A DNA stretch of 64,000 bases from Planococcus sp. APC 4015 (GCA_030407505.1 JASDDH010000014.1:28494-92493), one strand, 5' to 3'; shown: positions 35,291 through 44,012, counted from the first letter of the stretch. Translations and numbers: made by a program. The notes: generated from the sequence alone by a model not told the origin.

Positions 35291-35799
35291 CAGGCGTCGG
35301 CGGCGAGCGCGAGGTCGGCGGGCGAGACGAAGAAGTTGAGACGGAACTTGCCCACCCGCACCTCGGCGCCGTTGCGAAGGGCTGCGCGGTCGACGCGCTC
35401 GCCGTCGACGTAGGTGCCGTTGAGGGAGCGCTGGTCGACGAGCTCGAAGTTGGCCCCGTCGCGGGTGATCTCAGCGTGACGACGCGACACGGTCACATCG
35501 TCGAAGAAGATGTCGGCTTCGGGATGCCGGCCGACGGTGGTGACGTCGGTGTCGAGCAGGTATCGCGCCCCGGCCGTCGGGCCGGACCGCACCAGCAGGA
35601 GGGCCGCACCCGTGGGGAGCGCTTCGATCGCGTCGAGTTCGGCCTCGGACAGGTCGCTCCCGAACGGGATGAACGACAGGTCGGAATCGTGTCCGAACGT
35701 CTGCGTCGTGTCGGTACCGCGCTCGGAGTGCCCGCTCGCGCCGAGCACGTCGGGAACCCGACGGATCTCATCCGGCTCGGGCCGGCGGTAGTCCTCCAC
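35290..35799 (-). CDS. garA: FHA-domain protein GarA/OdhI
   Basis: A 169-aa cytosolic regulator. The C-terminal FHA domain (about 70-155) has TTVGRHPEADIFFDDVTVSRRHAEI, with the phosphothreonine-binding Arg, Ser and His, and QRSLNGTYVDGERV. N-terminal DTTQTF replaces the ETTS phospho-switch of GarA/OdhI but keeps adjacent Thr residues. Known GarA proteins inhibit 2-oxoglutarate dehydrogenase and activate glutamate synthase according to phosphorylation. The GTG at 35799 is preceded by AGGAGG at ideal spacing. TAGGCT at 35823-35828 is a likely -10. Confidence 0.92.
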   Translation of the reverse strand: MEDYRRPEPDEIRRVPDVLGASGHSERGTDTTQTFGHDSDLSFIPFGSDLSEAELDAIEALPTGAALLLVRSGPTAGARYLLDTDVTTVGRHPEADIFFDDVTVSRRHAEITRDGANFELVDQRSLNGTYVDGERVDRAALRNGAEVRVGKFRLNFFVSPADLALAADA

Positions 35800-35971
35800 G
35801 GTGGTCCTCCTCTTGAACTGCAAGCCTAACCGATAGCGCGATCGGCGGCGGGGACGATTCCCTGCCGATCACCGGTGCTCGGGCCCGTGTTTCGCCGTGT
35901 TTCAGGTGACGTGCCGGCTCGGGTGGCACGACATAACGTGGCTGAACGAACCTACTGACAGGAGAACCCCC

Positions 35972-36319
35972 GTGTCGAGTCCGCGCAGTCACATCTCGCC
36001 CGCCCCGGTGCGTGAGCGTGCGATGTGCATGTGCGCGACGGGCGCGGCCTGCACGAGTTTCGCGCCGGGTCACGCGCTCCACCTCATCCAAGCACGACTG
36101 TCGTCGGCGACGCCGACCGAGTGGTCGGACGCGCTGGTGGACTCGGTGGACGCCGCGACCGGCGTCATCGGGCTGAGGCTGCTCGACGGGTCGCTCGTCC
36201 GGGTCTGGAGCGGTGCGGGCGCCGCCTCCGCGGTCTCCCCCGGACTGCCCGTCGCACTGCACGACCGTTACGACGTGCTGTCAGTCGGTCGCATCCTGTT
36301 CAACTGCCTGCGCGACTGA
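35972..36319 (+). CDS. Small Cys-containing hypothetical protein
   Basis: A 115-aa protein I do not recognise. A short Pro/Arg-rich N-terminus is followed by a Cys cluster (AMCMCATGAACTSF, about 17-30). A compact alpha/beta-looking domain follows (HALHLIQARLSS, WSDALVDSVDAATGVIGLRLLDGSLVRVWS), ending in NCLRD. AGGAG sits 7 nt before the GTG at 35972. It converges on the copper-storage-like gene with 2 bp between stops. The Cys/Met cluster and the neighbour hint at metal binding, without proof. Confidence 0.7.
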   Translation: MSSPRSHISPAPVRERAMCMCATGAACTSFAPGHALHLIQARLSSATPTEWSDALVDSVDAATGVIGLRLLDGSLVRVWSGAGAASAVSPGLPVALHDRYDVLSVGRILFNCLRD

Positions 36320-36321
36320 GG

Positions 36322-36726
36322 TCACGCGGTCGCCGACATCATGGCGTCCTTCATCGCCATGCAGGCGTCCATGCAGGCCTGGCACGACTGAGCGCACATG
36401 CGGCAGACGTCGCTCTCGTCGGCGTGCATCATGCACTCGTCCATGCAGACCTGACACATCGCGATGCAGGCGTCCAGCATCGCCATCATCGATGCCGGCG
36501 TCATGCCCTGCATCCGCAGCATCGAGCGCATCATCGTGTTGCACATGTCGGCGCAGTTCATGCACGCCGGCGCGCACGACATCATCTGCACCGAGCAGAT
36601 CGTGCATGCCTGCTCGCACGCGGCGCAGGCGTCCAGGCACGCCTGCATCAGCGTCATGTCCATCGCGTCCATGCCGGGCATCGCCTTCATGTCCTCCGAC
36701 ATGGCGTTCATCATCATGGAATCCAT
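36322..36726 (-). CDS. Cys/Met-rich four-helix-bundle copper-storage-like protein
   Basis: A 134-aa protein with 18 Cys and about 33 Met, arranged as helical CxxxC and CxxC repeats (MQACLDACAACEQACTIC, APACMNCADMCN, DACIAMCQVCMDEC, CRMCAQSCQACMDACM). This is the pattern of DUF326 four-helix proteins and the copper storage (Csp) family, which bind many Cu(I) ions with Cys inside the bundle. No signal peptide is visible, so a cytosolic Csp3-like store is likely. The extra Met-rich N-terminus (MDSMMMNAMSEDMKAMPGMDAMDM) is striking. The ATG at 36726 has GAGG at good spacing; a GTG at 36738 is an alternative. Confidence 0.88.
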   Translation of the reverse strand: MDSMMMNAMSEDMKAMPGMDAMDMTLMQACLDACAACEQACTICSVQMMSCAPACMNCADMCNTMMRSMLRMQGMTPASMMAMLDACIAMCQVCMDECMMHADESDVCRMCAQSCQACMDACMAMKDAMMSATA

Positions 36727-36805
36727 CCCGCACCTCACTTGTCTCGAGCTCCGCGCGGACCGGACGCCCGCCTGAGCGGCACGTTACTCCGACACGTCCC
36801 TCACG

Positions 36806-39800
36806 TCACGGGGTCGTCAGCGAGAAATCGAGGAACGACAGTGCGACGGGGTATGCCCCCGCAGCGGCCGGCACATACGACGACAGCCCGATCGACCCCG
36901 GCGCCTGCATCGCTGCCGTCGCATCCGTGCGGGTCATCTGCCACGCCGCAGGCTCGACGGCGGCCGCGCTCCAGATCTTCGCGTTCAGAGTGGTCGGCGC
37001 GGTGCCCGCGACCTGGAAGGCGACGCGGACAGCGGATCCCGGAGCGATCGTCGTTCCCGGAACCGCGAAGCCGGCGCCGATGGCCGTGCCGTTGCGCATG
37101 ACGTGCAGCTGGAGCGTGCCGTCGCTCGCGACTCGCACGCGGAGGAGGTACTGCTCGGACCCGACCTGGCGGCCGATCACGCTGATGTACTGCGCGTGCG
37201 CGATCTTGTCGACGCTGAATGTGGTGGCGACGGTGCCGCTCGTCTGAGAGATCCCGAGGAGGGATGCCTGCAGAGACGTCGACGACGCGAGCCTCATCAC
37301 CCCAGACCCGGAGGCGACCGAGAACGGCGTCGGCGTGGGCGACACCGACCACGCACCGCCCGCGTCGGCACTGCCCCAACCACCGGTCACCGATCGCTCG
37401 AAGGCATCCTGCGCTGCGGCACCGCCGACCGGCGGTGACGTGACGGTGACCGGCGCCGATCGCTGATGCGTCGCCCCGTCGTCGTCGGTGACCGTCAGCG
37501 TGACGGTATACGTGCCGGGAGAGGCGTAGACCCGCGTGGCGGTGCGGCCCGTCGCGACGCCGCCGTCGCCGAACGTCCAGGACCACGCGGTGACCGAGCC
37601 GTCGGGATCCGTGCTCGGGCCGCCGTCGACGGCGACGCTCAAGCCGGACGCCTGAGAGGTGAAGGCCGCGACGGGCGGGCTGTTGACCGCGGGCGACGTG
37701 CTCGCACGCTGGAAGTGCGTGAGCACCTGCGCGGCGGACAGACCCGTGCCGTACACGGCCACGTCCGAGATCGCGCCGCTGAGGTATCCCGACGTGCCGG
37801 CCTCGGGCCATCCGCCCGGGTTGTCGCCTCCGACCCGCCAGAAGCCGCTGTAGTTCTGCCCCGACGTCGTATCGGCACGCGTCCCGATGCGGGTGCCGTC
37901 GACGTAGAGGGCCATGCCGGCCGGCGTCAGCGTACCCACGACGTGATGCCATCGCCCGTCGTTGAAACCCGCGCCCGACGACAGCGTCCGGTAGCCGCTC
38001 TGGTTCACCCCGAACGAGATGCGCCCGGCGTTGCTGAGGTACAGCACGCGGTCGTGCATCGTGGAATTGCCGGTCGGAAGGTTGCCGAAGCCGACGATGC
38101 GCCCGCCGCGCGTGCTCGTCGTCTTGACCCACGCCTCGACCGTGAAGGCGTTCTTGCCGCTCTCGCTCGCGGCCATCGATCCGTACGAGCTCGACGTGCC
38201 CCCGAATTGAGTGGCCGTCGGGAGATTCGACGAGGGGCCCGCGACGCCGCGTGTCGCGTCACGGATCGTGAGAGGCCGGCCGCCGACGGTGTCGGCGGCC
38301 GTCGTGCCGGACGACTCCGCGAGCGGCCAGTAGTGCACGGCGCCGTCGTCGACCACGGTGCGGCTGTAGGCGCTGCCGCGGTCGCCGGTCGCCACGGTGA
38401 TCGCCGACCATGCACCGAGCGACTCGTTGCCGAACGGATCGACTGCACGCACGCGGTACTGGTGGGTCGCGCCGGCGACCGCCGCGGCATCCACGCATGC
38501 GTGCTGGGGCATGGTCCAGAAGTTGGAGTCCGCCGTCACGCTGCAGACCGGGGTCGCCCCGCGGTCTTGACGCTGGATCTGATAGGTCAGGCTCTGATTG
38601 TCGCGGTCGGTGTTCGCCGTCCAGGTGAGGCGCACCTGCCCGGCGCGTACCGAGACCGGATGCACGGAGAAGTCCGCCCCGCTGCGCTCCGGTCCTGATC
38701 GGTTGGGTGCGATCGTCTTCTTCGCGAACCGGGCGAGACCCTGCTGGGCGACGCCGTTCACCTGCGGGAACTCGCCGCCGTACAGCAGGTAGTCCTCGGT
38801 GGTCTCGACGTCCCACGTGGCCTGGCTCTTGCCGGTGTAGGTGCCGACCTGCCAGTTCGGGTACCAGTGCAGCGTCGTCGGGGCGGGGCGACCGGTGTAC
38901 GACTTGTACCCGTAGATGTCTGGCGTCAGCACGAGGCCGTCGTAGTCCTTCGCGAACGCGAGGGTGTGACGGAAGGACCAGCTGGGCACCGATTGCGGGA
39001 AGCCGCCGACATTGCCGCAGTAGTGGTCGTGGCTGGCGGTGTAGACGACTCCCGAGCTCGCCGCGACCGAGTAGTTGTCGCCGTGGCAGTCCTCCAGCCA
39101 GACGAGCGCACCGTCGGACCACCGCGCGCGGAAGGTGCCCTCGAAGTCGTCCTCCGGCCCACCGCCGAAGTCGTAGCCGGTGCCGTAGACGCTGTCGCCG
39201 TCGGACGTCAGCGCCGTCATGGCGGCTTTGGTCCCCGCGTTGCGGATGAGCGCGTTCACCGCCCAGGGCATCGATGCTCCCGTGCTCGCGCTGAGCGCAG
39301 CCATACCCCGGCCCGGGTTCGTCGAGCCGTTCGCGCTCTCGAACGACCCGGCGACGACGATCTTGGACCCGGTCGGATCCACCACGATCGCGTTGACCCC
39401 GTATCCGCCCGAGAGCGAGGCCGACAGCGGCAGGAGAGCCCCCGTCGTGGCGTTGACGGCGCCGAGTCGAGTGCGCGTGCCGCCCGCGAGTCCGGTGAAG
39501 CCGCCGACGAAGAACACCGTGTTCCCGTGCGCCGCGACGTCCGAGACCGTGTAGTTCGCCGCGGGCGCCCACGGCAGGAGGGCCCCCGTCGCCGTGTCGA
39601 ACGCCGCGATGCGGCTGCGGGACTGGCCTGCGATGGTGGTGAAGCCTCCCACCACGTAGATCCTCGAGCCGTCGGGCGACGGAGTGATCCCCTTGATCAC
39701 GCCGTTCGCCCCCGGATTCCAGGCGGTCATCACCCCCGTGCGGATGTCGTACGCCATGAGGTTCGGCCGCGGCACGGTGCTCGTGCCCGGCGCGGCACCG

Positions 39801-40084
39801 GCCGGCCGGGCGCGGGCGAACTCACCACCGACCCAGACCGTGGTGCCGGTGACGGCCTGCGTCCACACCACCCCGTCGATCTGCGCCGTCGGCAGCACAT
39901 CCGCCGACATGGTCTCCTCGACCCCGGCCGCTGGCGCGGTGTCAGCCCGTGCCGTCGGCGCGACCGCACCGACGAGCCCGACGGCGAGCAGCACCGCGAT
40001 CCCGCTCGCCGCCCACCGCCGACCGCGCTCGGAAGGGGCTGCGTTCGCACGCACCGTCTTCTCGGAACCCCGTCGCAGTCTCAC
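36806..40084 (-). CDS. Large secreted protein: beta-propeller, FN3-like, LamG and PKD domains
   Basis: A 1092-aa exported protein. A signal peptide of about 45 residues (basic start, GIAVLLAVGLVGAVAPTARA) is followed by a propeller-like region (about 50-460) with repeated GGFTTIAGQSR/GGFTGLAGGT blades and D/NxxTGALLPW. An FN3-like module spans about 471-575, a LamG/concanavalin-like domain about 581-790 (WPLAESSG, FTVEAWVKT, WHHVVGTL), a PKD domain about 798-880 (WSWTFGDGG, YTVTLTVTDDDG) and a C-terminal jelly-roll-like domain about 890-1092. The likely role is binding extracellular polysaccharide or surfaces. No membrane anchor or LPXTG is seen. The GTG at 40084 has AGGGGAT upstream. Confidence 0.85.
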   Translation of the reverse strand: MRLRRGSEKTVRANAAPSERGRRWAASGIAVLLAVGLVGAVAPTARADTAPAAGVEETMSADVLPTAQIDGVVWTQAVTGTTVWVGGEFARARPAGAAPGTSTVPRPNLMAYDIRTGVMTAWNPGANGVIKGITPSPDGSRIYVVGGFTTIAGQSRSRIAAFDTATGALLPWAPAANYTVSDVAAHGNTVFFVGGFTGLAGGTRTRLGAVNATTGALLPLSASLSGGYGVNAIVVDPTGSKIVVAGSFESANGSTNPGRGMAALSASTGASMPWAVNALIRNAGTKAAMTALTSDGDSVYGTGYDFGGGPEDDFEGTFRARWSDGALVWLEDCHGDNYSVAASSGVVYTASHDHYCGNVGGFPQSVPSWSFRHTLAFAKDYDGLVLTPDIYGYKSYTGRPAPTTLHWYPNWQVGTYTGKSQATWDVETTEDYLLYGGEFPQVNGVAQQGLARFAKKTIAPNRSGPERSGADFSVHPVSVRAGQVRLTWTANTDRDNQSLTYQIQRQDRGATPVCSVTADSNFWTMPQHACVDAAAVAGATHQYRVRAVDPFGNESLGAWSAITVATGDRGSAYSRTVVDDGAVHYWPLAESSGTTAADTVGGRPLTIRDATRGVAGPSSNLPTATQFGGTSSSYGSMAASESGKNAFTVEAWVKTTSTRGGRIVGFGNLPTGNSTMHDRVLYLSNAGRISFGVNQSGYRTLSSGAGFNDGRWHHVVGTLTPAGMALYVDGTRIGTRADTTSGQNYSGFWRVGGDNPGGWPEAGTSGYLSGAISDVAVYGTGLSAAQVLTHFQRASTSPAVNSPPVAAFTSQASGLSVAVDGGPSTDPDGSVTAWSWTFGDGGVATGRTATRVYASPGTYTVTLTVTDDDGATHQRSAPVTVTSPPVGGAAAQDAFERSVTGGWGSADAGGAWSVSPTPTPFSVASGSGVMRLASSTSLQASLLGISQTSGTVATTFSVDKIAHAQYISVIGRQVGSEQYLLRVRVASDGTLQLHVMRNGTAIGAGFAVPGTTIAPGSAVRVAFQVAGTAPTTLNAKIWSAAAVEPAAWQMTRTDATAAMQAPGSIGLSSYVPAAAGAYPVALSFLDFSLTTP

Positions 40085-40192
40085 TGCGATCCCCTGTCCG
40101 CGCGCCGAGCGCGCGTGATCGTGGATCTCCACCAGATGCGCGCCATCCTAGGCACCCCACTCGGTGACGGCAAGGGCTCAGGATGCCGGAGT

Positions 40193-40198
40193 TAGGCT
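40193..40198 (+). promoter_or_regulatory. -10 element giving a leaderless copC mRNA
   Basis: TAGGCT, then 7 nt, then the GTG at 40206. No Shine-Dalgarno sequence is present. A second in-frame GTG at 40200 lies too close to the -10 to be transcribed. Confidence 0.6.
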
Positions 40199-40205
40199 CG
40201 TGGGT

Positions 40206-40883
40206 GTGACATCTTCCGGTATCCGCACACTCCCCCGCCGACTCCTCGCCGTCGCCGCCACCCTCCTGCTCGCCGTCGCCGCCGTGGTCGCCACCGCGGC
40301 CCCCGCGTCCGCGCACGACCAGCTGATCGGGTCGACCCCCGCAGCCGACAGCACCGTCGAGGGGATGCCGACCGAGATCGTGCTGACCTTCAGCGCCGTG
40401 ATCGCCGCCGACCCCGGCGCGTCCGAAGTGCAGGTGACGGATGCCGCGGGCACCGAGCTCGCCGGCGATCCGGTCGCCGACGGCACGACCCTGACCGTTC
40501 CCCTCGAGGGCGACGCGTCGGGCGTCATCAGCGTGCTGTGGAAGGTGGTCTCCAGCGACGGGCATCCGATCTCGGGCGATCTCGCCTTCACCGTCACGCC
40601 GGCCGCAACTCCGACCGAGACGCCCTCCCCCACACCGACGCCGTCCGCAACCGTCACCGCGGCGCCGAGCGAGACACCGTCACCCGAGGTCACGAGCGCT
40701 CCTGCACCCCCCGCCGAGGCGTCAGACGCGACGCCGTGGATCATCGGCGGGCTGCTGCTGCTCGCCGCGGTGGGCGGCGGTGTGCTCTACCTGCTCGTCT
40801 CCCGCGCACGTGGCCAGAAGGCTCTGGGCGGCGGCGGCGGGACGACTCCCGATGCCGGTTCCGACACTCCCTCCGAGCGATAG
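40206..40883 (+). CDS. CopC-domain copper resistance-like membrane protein
   Basis: A 225-aa protein. A signal peptide ends at ASA, leaving an N-terminal His ([17 protein letters not shown]), the copper-ligand arrangement of CopC. The CopC beta-barrel covers about 40-140 ([42 protein letters not shown]). A Thr/Pro/Ser-rich stalk follows (about 145-185), then one transmembrane helix (about 190-210) and a short basic tail. It would face outside, anchored in the membrane. The start at 40206 is set by the -10 element. It may act with the copper-storage-like protein 3.5 kb away. Confidence 0.9.
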   Translation: MTSSGIRTLPRRLLAVAATLLLAVAAVVATAAPASAHDQLIGSTPAADSTVEGMPTEIVLTFSAVIAADPGASEVQVTDAAGTELAGDPVADGTTLTVPLEGDASGVISVLWKVVSSDGHPISGDLAFTVTPAATPTETPSPTPTPSATVTAAPSETPSPEVTSAPAPPAEASDATPWIIGGLLLLAAVGGGVLYLLVSRARGQKALGGGGGTTPDAGSDTPSER

Positions 40884-40886
40884 GCT
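40881..40886 (+). promoter_or_regulatory. -10 element of lpdA overlapping the copC stop codon
   Basis: TAGGCT, whose TAG is the copC stop codon, then 7 nt, then the ATG at 40894. No Shine-Dalgarno sequence is present. Transcription would begin at the start codon. Confidence 0.6.
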
Positions 40887-40893
40887 TTTGACC

Positions 40894-42291
40894 ATGCCTC
40901 ACTATGACGTCGTCATCCTCGGCGCGGGCCCCGGCGGGTACGTCGCGGCCGTGCGCAGTGCACAGCTCGGCCTCTCGGTCGCGATCATCGAAGAAAAGTA
41001 CTGGGGCGGTGTGTGCCTGAACGTCGGGTGCATCCCCTCGAAGGCTCTTCTGCGCAACGCCGATCTCGCCCACGTCTTCCACGATCAGGCCGAGCTCTTC
41101 GGCATCTCGGGCGACGTGCACTTCGACTTCGGCGTCGCCTGGGACCGCAGCCGCAAGGTGTCCGAGACGCACGTCAAGGGCATCCACTACCTGATGAAGA
41201 AGAACAAGGTCACCGAGTACGAGGGACGCGGCTCGTTCACCGGCCCGAACGCCATCACGGTGACCAAGGCCGACGGCTCGACCGAAGATGTCACGTTCGA
41301 CAACGCGATCATCTCGACCGGATCCCGCGTGCGCCTGCTTCCGGGCGTCGAGCTGAGCGAGAACGTCGTGACGTACGAAGAGCAGATCATGACCCGCGAG
41401 CTGCCGAAGTCGATCGTCATCGTCGGCGCCGGCGCGATCGGCATGGAGTTCGGCTTCATCATGACGAACTTCGGCGTCAAGGTCACGATCATCGAGTTCC
41501 TCGACCGTGCGCTTCCGAACGAAGACGCCGACGTCTCGAAGGAGATCGCGCGGCACTACAAGAAGTACGGCGTCGACATCCTCACGTCGACCAAGGTCGA
41601 GACCGTCGTGGACTCCGGTGACAAGGTCACCGTCACGTACACCGGCAAGGACGGCGCACAGGGGTCGATCGAGGCCGACAAGGTGCTCATGTCGATCGGC
41701 TTCGCCACCAACGTCGAGGGCTTCGGGCTCGAGACGACCGGCGTGAAGCTCACCGAGCGCGGTGCGATCGACATCGACGACCACATGCGCACGAACGTGC
41801 CGCACATCTACGCGATCGGCGACGTCACGGCCAAGCTGCAGCTCGCCCACGTGGCCGAGGCGCAGGGTGTCGTGGCCGCCGAGACGATCGGCAAGGCCGA
41901 GACGCAGACGCTGGGCGACTACCGCATGATGCCCCGCGCGACGTTCTGCTCACCGCAGGTGGCCTCGTTCGGCCTCACCGAGCAGCAGGCCCGCGACGCC
42001 GGCTACGACGTCAAGGTCGCCAAGTTCCCCTTCTCGGCGAACGGCAAGGCGAACGGTCTCGGCGAGCCCATCGGCTTCGTCAAGCTCATCGCCGACGGCG
42101 AGCACCTCGAACTGCTCGGCGGCCACCTCATCGGCCCCGACGTCTCAGAGCTGCTGCCCGAGCTCACGCTCGCTCAGAAGTGGGACCTCACCGCGCTCGA
42201 GGCGGCGCGCAACGTCCACACGCACCCGACGCTGTCCGAGGCCGTCCAGGAGGCGTTCCACGGTCTCGCGGGGCACATGATCAACCTCTAG
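40894..42291 (+). CDS. lpdA: Dihydrolipoamide dehydrogenase
   Basis: A 465-aa FAD/NAD flavoprotein, the E3 component of 2-oxo-acid dehydrogenases. FAD loop [14 protein letters not shown] at about 6-19; redox disulfide [15 protein letters not shown] with C41 and C46; NAD loop [14 protein letters not shown] at about 169-182; [11 protein letters not shown]-terminal [18 protein letters not shown] with the catalytic His. It is not in a complex operon, as is common in actinobacteria where one E3 serves several complexes. GarA, the usual regulator of 2-oxoglutarate dehydrogenase, is encoded 5 kb away. A perfect palindromic terminator follows. Confidence 0.97.
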   Translation: MPHYDVVILGAGPGGYVAAVRSAQLGLSVAIIEEKYWGGVCLNVGCIPSKALLRNADLAHVFHDQAELFGISGDVHFDFGVAWDRSRKVSETHVKGIHYLMKKNKVTEYEGRGSFTGPNAITVTKADGSTEDVTFDNAIISTGSRVRLLPGVELSENVVTYEEQIMTRELPKSIVIVGAGAIGMEFGFIMTNFGVKVTIIEFLDRALPNEDADVSKEIARHYKKYGVDILTSTKVETVVDSGDKVTVTYTGKDGAQGSIEADKVLMSIGFATNVEGFGLETTGVKLTERGAIDIDDHMRTNVPHIYAIGDVTAKLQLAHVAEAQGVVAAETIGKAETQTLGDYRMMPRATFCSPQVASFGLTEQQARDAGYDVKVAKFPFSANGKANGLGEPIGFVKLIADGEHLELLGGHLIGPDVSELLPELTLAQKWDLTALEAARNVHTHPTLSEAVQEAFHGLAGHMINL

Positions 42292-42295
42292 ACCG

Positions 42296-42337
42296 CACGA
42301 AAGAAAGGCCCGGGCATGCCCGGGCCTTTCTTTCGTG
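42296..42337. terminator. Bidirectional terminator between lpdA and the CYTH gene
   Basis: A perfect 42-bp palindrome centred on GCATGC (42314-42319). The arms begin CACGAAAGAAAGGCCCGGG, so U/A-rich tracts flank the GC core on both strands. It ends one base before the CYTH gene stop, serving both convergent genes. Confidence 0.9.
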
Positions 42338-42985
42338 TCAGGCGCCGAGCGCCCGGGCGAGTTTCGAATCGGATGCCGCGGCCCGGCCACCTGCGGCGTC
42401 GACCGCGCGTCCGGCGGCGGCGAACAGCTGCGCACGCTCGTCGGGATCAGCGGGCGCTGCGGGGCCGAGTTCGAACTCCCACTCGCGCCAGCGACGCTCC
42501 GCTCCGGAGCGCTCGTCGGTGGCGATGACGTGGTCGTCGACGAATTCCGCGACAACCGCACCTGCGGCATCGAGCAGCAGGTGGGCGGTGCGCGTGTTGC
42601 GGATGCGCGCGACCGGGACCAGCGCGGCATCCGTCACCGTCAGGACAGCGGCGCGGACGGCCGGTGGAACGCCTTCGCCGTCCGGCCCCAGCGGCCAGCC
42701 GAGTTCGACCCGGCCGTCGCCGACACGGGGGCCTTTGATGTGCCACCCGGCGTCGGGTCCGCCGGTGCGCCGGCGTAACGCGTACTTCGCCCGCGCGAGA
42801 TCGAGGGTGGCGGTGTCGAGGTATCGGGCGTCGAGCTCACGGAGTTCGGGCTCGGCGACGGATGCCACGCCCGGGAGGGCCGACCAGTCCGGCAGCGGCG
42901 TGCTCTCGTCGACGTCGAACTTCAGCTCGACCTCGAGCGAGCGCGACGGCTCGCCGCCGGGCGTGGCCTCAGTCGTCGCGCCCAT
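42338..42985 (-). CDS. CYTH domain protein
   Basis: A 215-aa protein of the CYTH superfamily (class IV adenylate cyclase/thiamine triphosphatase fold), which acts on triphosphates in a tunnel lined by charged residues. The start motif LEVELKF (ExExK) is at about residue 17. Further strands with alternating charged residues follow: RELDARYLDTATLDLARAKYALRRRTGGPDAGWHIKGPR and RIRNTRTAHLL, with WREWEFELG near the end. The substrate is unknown; inorganic triphosphate or thiamine triphosphate is plausible. The ATG at 42985 overlaps the upstream gene by 17 bp, suggesting coupling. Confidence 0.88.
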   Translation of the reverse strand: MGATTEATPGGEPSRSLEVELKFDVDESTPLPDWSALPGVASVAEPELRELDARYLDTATLDLARAKYALRRRTGGPDAGWHIKGPRVGDGRVELGWPLGPDGEGVPPAVRAAVLTVTDAALVPVARIRNTRTAHLLLDAAGAVVAEFVDDHVIATDERSGAERRWREWEFELGPAAPADPDERAQLFAAAGRAVDAAGGRAAASDSKLARALGA

Positions 42986-43196
42986 CGGGATCGGGGTCGA
43001 TGTCTTCGGTCGCCTCCACGTAGACGAAGCGCGCCTCGGTCGGGCCGTCGTCGTCGCCGGTGTTCGTCTCTTCACCCTCGCGGGTGTAGATGAGCTGCCC
43101 CTCCCCGTACGGAACGATGTACGAGTCGCCGACCGTGGGGTCGAGGGGGATGATCTGCCCGTCCAGCGGGCCTCCGTTGAGTCGTGCGAGTGCCAT
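42969..43196 (-). CDS. Small acidic conserved hypothetical protein
   Basis: A 75-aa protein: MALARLNGGPLDGQIIPLD, then a beta-rich core (SYIVPYGEGQLIYTREG) and an acidic tail ending DPDPDGRDD. I do not recognise a named domain, but the beginning (LNGGPLDGQ) recalls short actinobacterial response proteins. It overlaps the CYTH gene by 17 bp. TAGGCT at 43203-43208 sits 6 nt before the ATG, so it heads a leaderless two-gene operon divergent from the glutamine amidotransferase. Confidence 0.75.
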   Translation of the reverse strand: MALARLNGGPLDGQIIPLDPTVGDSYIVPYGEGQLIYTREGEETNTGDDDGPTEARFVYVEATEDIDPDPDGRDD

Positions 43197-43202
43197 GATC
43201 CG

Positions 43203-43208
43203 AGCCTA
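43203..43208 (-). promoter_or_regulatory. -10 element giving a leaderless small gene-CYTH mRNA
   Basis: TAGGCT on the minus strand, then 6 nt, then the ATG at 43196. It is divergent from the TAGACT at 43246-43251, with 37 bp between the two hexamers. Confidence 0.6.
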
Positions 43209-43245
43209 CCCGCCCCTCCCGACAGGCCGTGGATCAGCGGCCCCG

Positions 43246-43251
43246 TAGACT
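43246..43251 (+). promoter_or_regulatory. -10 element upstream of the uORF and glutamine amidotransferase
   Basis: TAGACT, then 6 nt, then the GTG at 43258. The same spacing as the other leaderless promoters puts the first transcribed base on this GTG rather than on the gene's ATG at 43281. Confidence 0.6.
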
Positions 43252-43257
43252 CGTCGG

Positions 43258-43284
43258 GTGAATCGCCTGGCCGCCGCCGCATGA
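43258..43284 (+). CDS. Leaderless 8-codon upstream ORF
   Basis: GTG AAT CGC CTG GCC GCC GCC GCA TGA encodes MNRLAAAA. Its stop overlaps the amidotransferase ATG as ATGA, and the main ORF has no Shine-Dalgarno sequence. The arrangement suggests that ribosomes load on the leaderless GTG, terminate, and restart on the overlapping ATG. It is not in frame with the main gene. This is inferred from sequence only. Confidence 0.45.
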   Translation: MNRLAAAA

Positions 43285-44012
43285 AGAAGTTCGTCCTGCT
43301 CGCGACGCGTGCCGAAGACATCCCCGCCGACGAGGAATACGCGCTCTTCCTGCGCTACACCGGACTCGAGGAGCGGGATCTCGTGCGCATCCGCCTCGAG
43401 GCCGGTGCGATGCCGCACCTCGATCTCGACGACCTGTCGGGCATCTTCGTCGGCGGTGGGCCGTTCAACGCCTCCGATCCGCTCGAGAAGAAGTCCGCCG
43501 TGCAGCGGCGGGTCGAAGCCGATTTCGCCGATCTGCTCTCTGTCGTCGTCGAACGCGACTTCCCGTTCCTGGGGGCCTGCTACGGAGTCGGAACCCTCGG
43601 CACGCACCTGGGGGCGACAATCGATCGCACGCACTCCGAGCCCATCAGCGTCGTGCCGGTGACGACGACGGATGCCGGTGCCGCTGACCCGCTGCTCGCC
43701 GGACTCCCCCGCACCTTCGGCGCCTTCGTCGGCCACAAGGAGGCCATCAGCACGCTGCCGCCGTCGGCGACGCTGCTCGCCTCGTCGCCCACGTGCCCGG
43801 TGCAGATGTTCCGGGTCGGCGACAACGTGTACGCGACCCAGTTCCACCCCGAGCTCGATGTCGAGGGCATCACGACCCGCATCCACGCCTACGCGCACTA
43901 CGGGTACTTCGAGACCGACGAACTCGAGATGACGCTCGCCGCGGTGCGCAGCGCCTCGGTGTCGCATCCGAGCCGCATGCTCCGCTCGTTCGTCGAGCGC
44001 TACGCGCGCTGA
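43281..44012 (+). CDS. Class I glutamine amidotransferase (GMP synthase amidotransferase-like)
   Basis: A 243-aa GATase1 protein. Nucleophile elbow FLGACYGVGTLG with C100; catalytic His and Glu in ATQFHPELD (H189, E191); early FVGGGPFNASD oxyanion-region glycines. It stands alone without a synthetase domain; such proteins are often annotated as GuaA-like glutamine amidotransferases of uncertain substrate. The ATG at 43281 has no ribosome site and overlaps a leaderless uORF stop. The 3' end overlaps the yihY 3' end by 13 bp. Confidence 0.9.
   Translation: MKKFVLLATRAEDIPADEEYALFLRYTGLEERDLVRIRLEAGAMPHLDLDDLSGIFVGGGPFNASDPLEKKSAVQRRVEADFADLLSVVVERDFPFLGACYGVGTLGTHLGATIDRTHSEPISVVPVTTTDAGAADPLLAGLPRTFGAFVGHKEAISTLPPSATLLASSPTCPVQMFRVGDNVYATQFHPELDVEGITTRIHAYAHYGYFETDELEMTLAAVRSASVSHPSRMLRSFVERYAR

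Noticed and set aside
42296..42337. Site-specific recombination (dif-like) site
   Set aside because: The perfect palindrome lies 4 nt after lpdA between convergent genes, with A/T-rich flanks around a GC core, which is the form of a bidirectional terminator.
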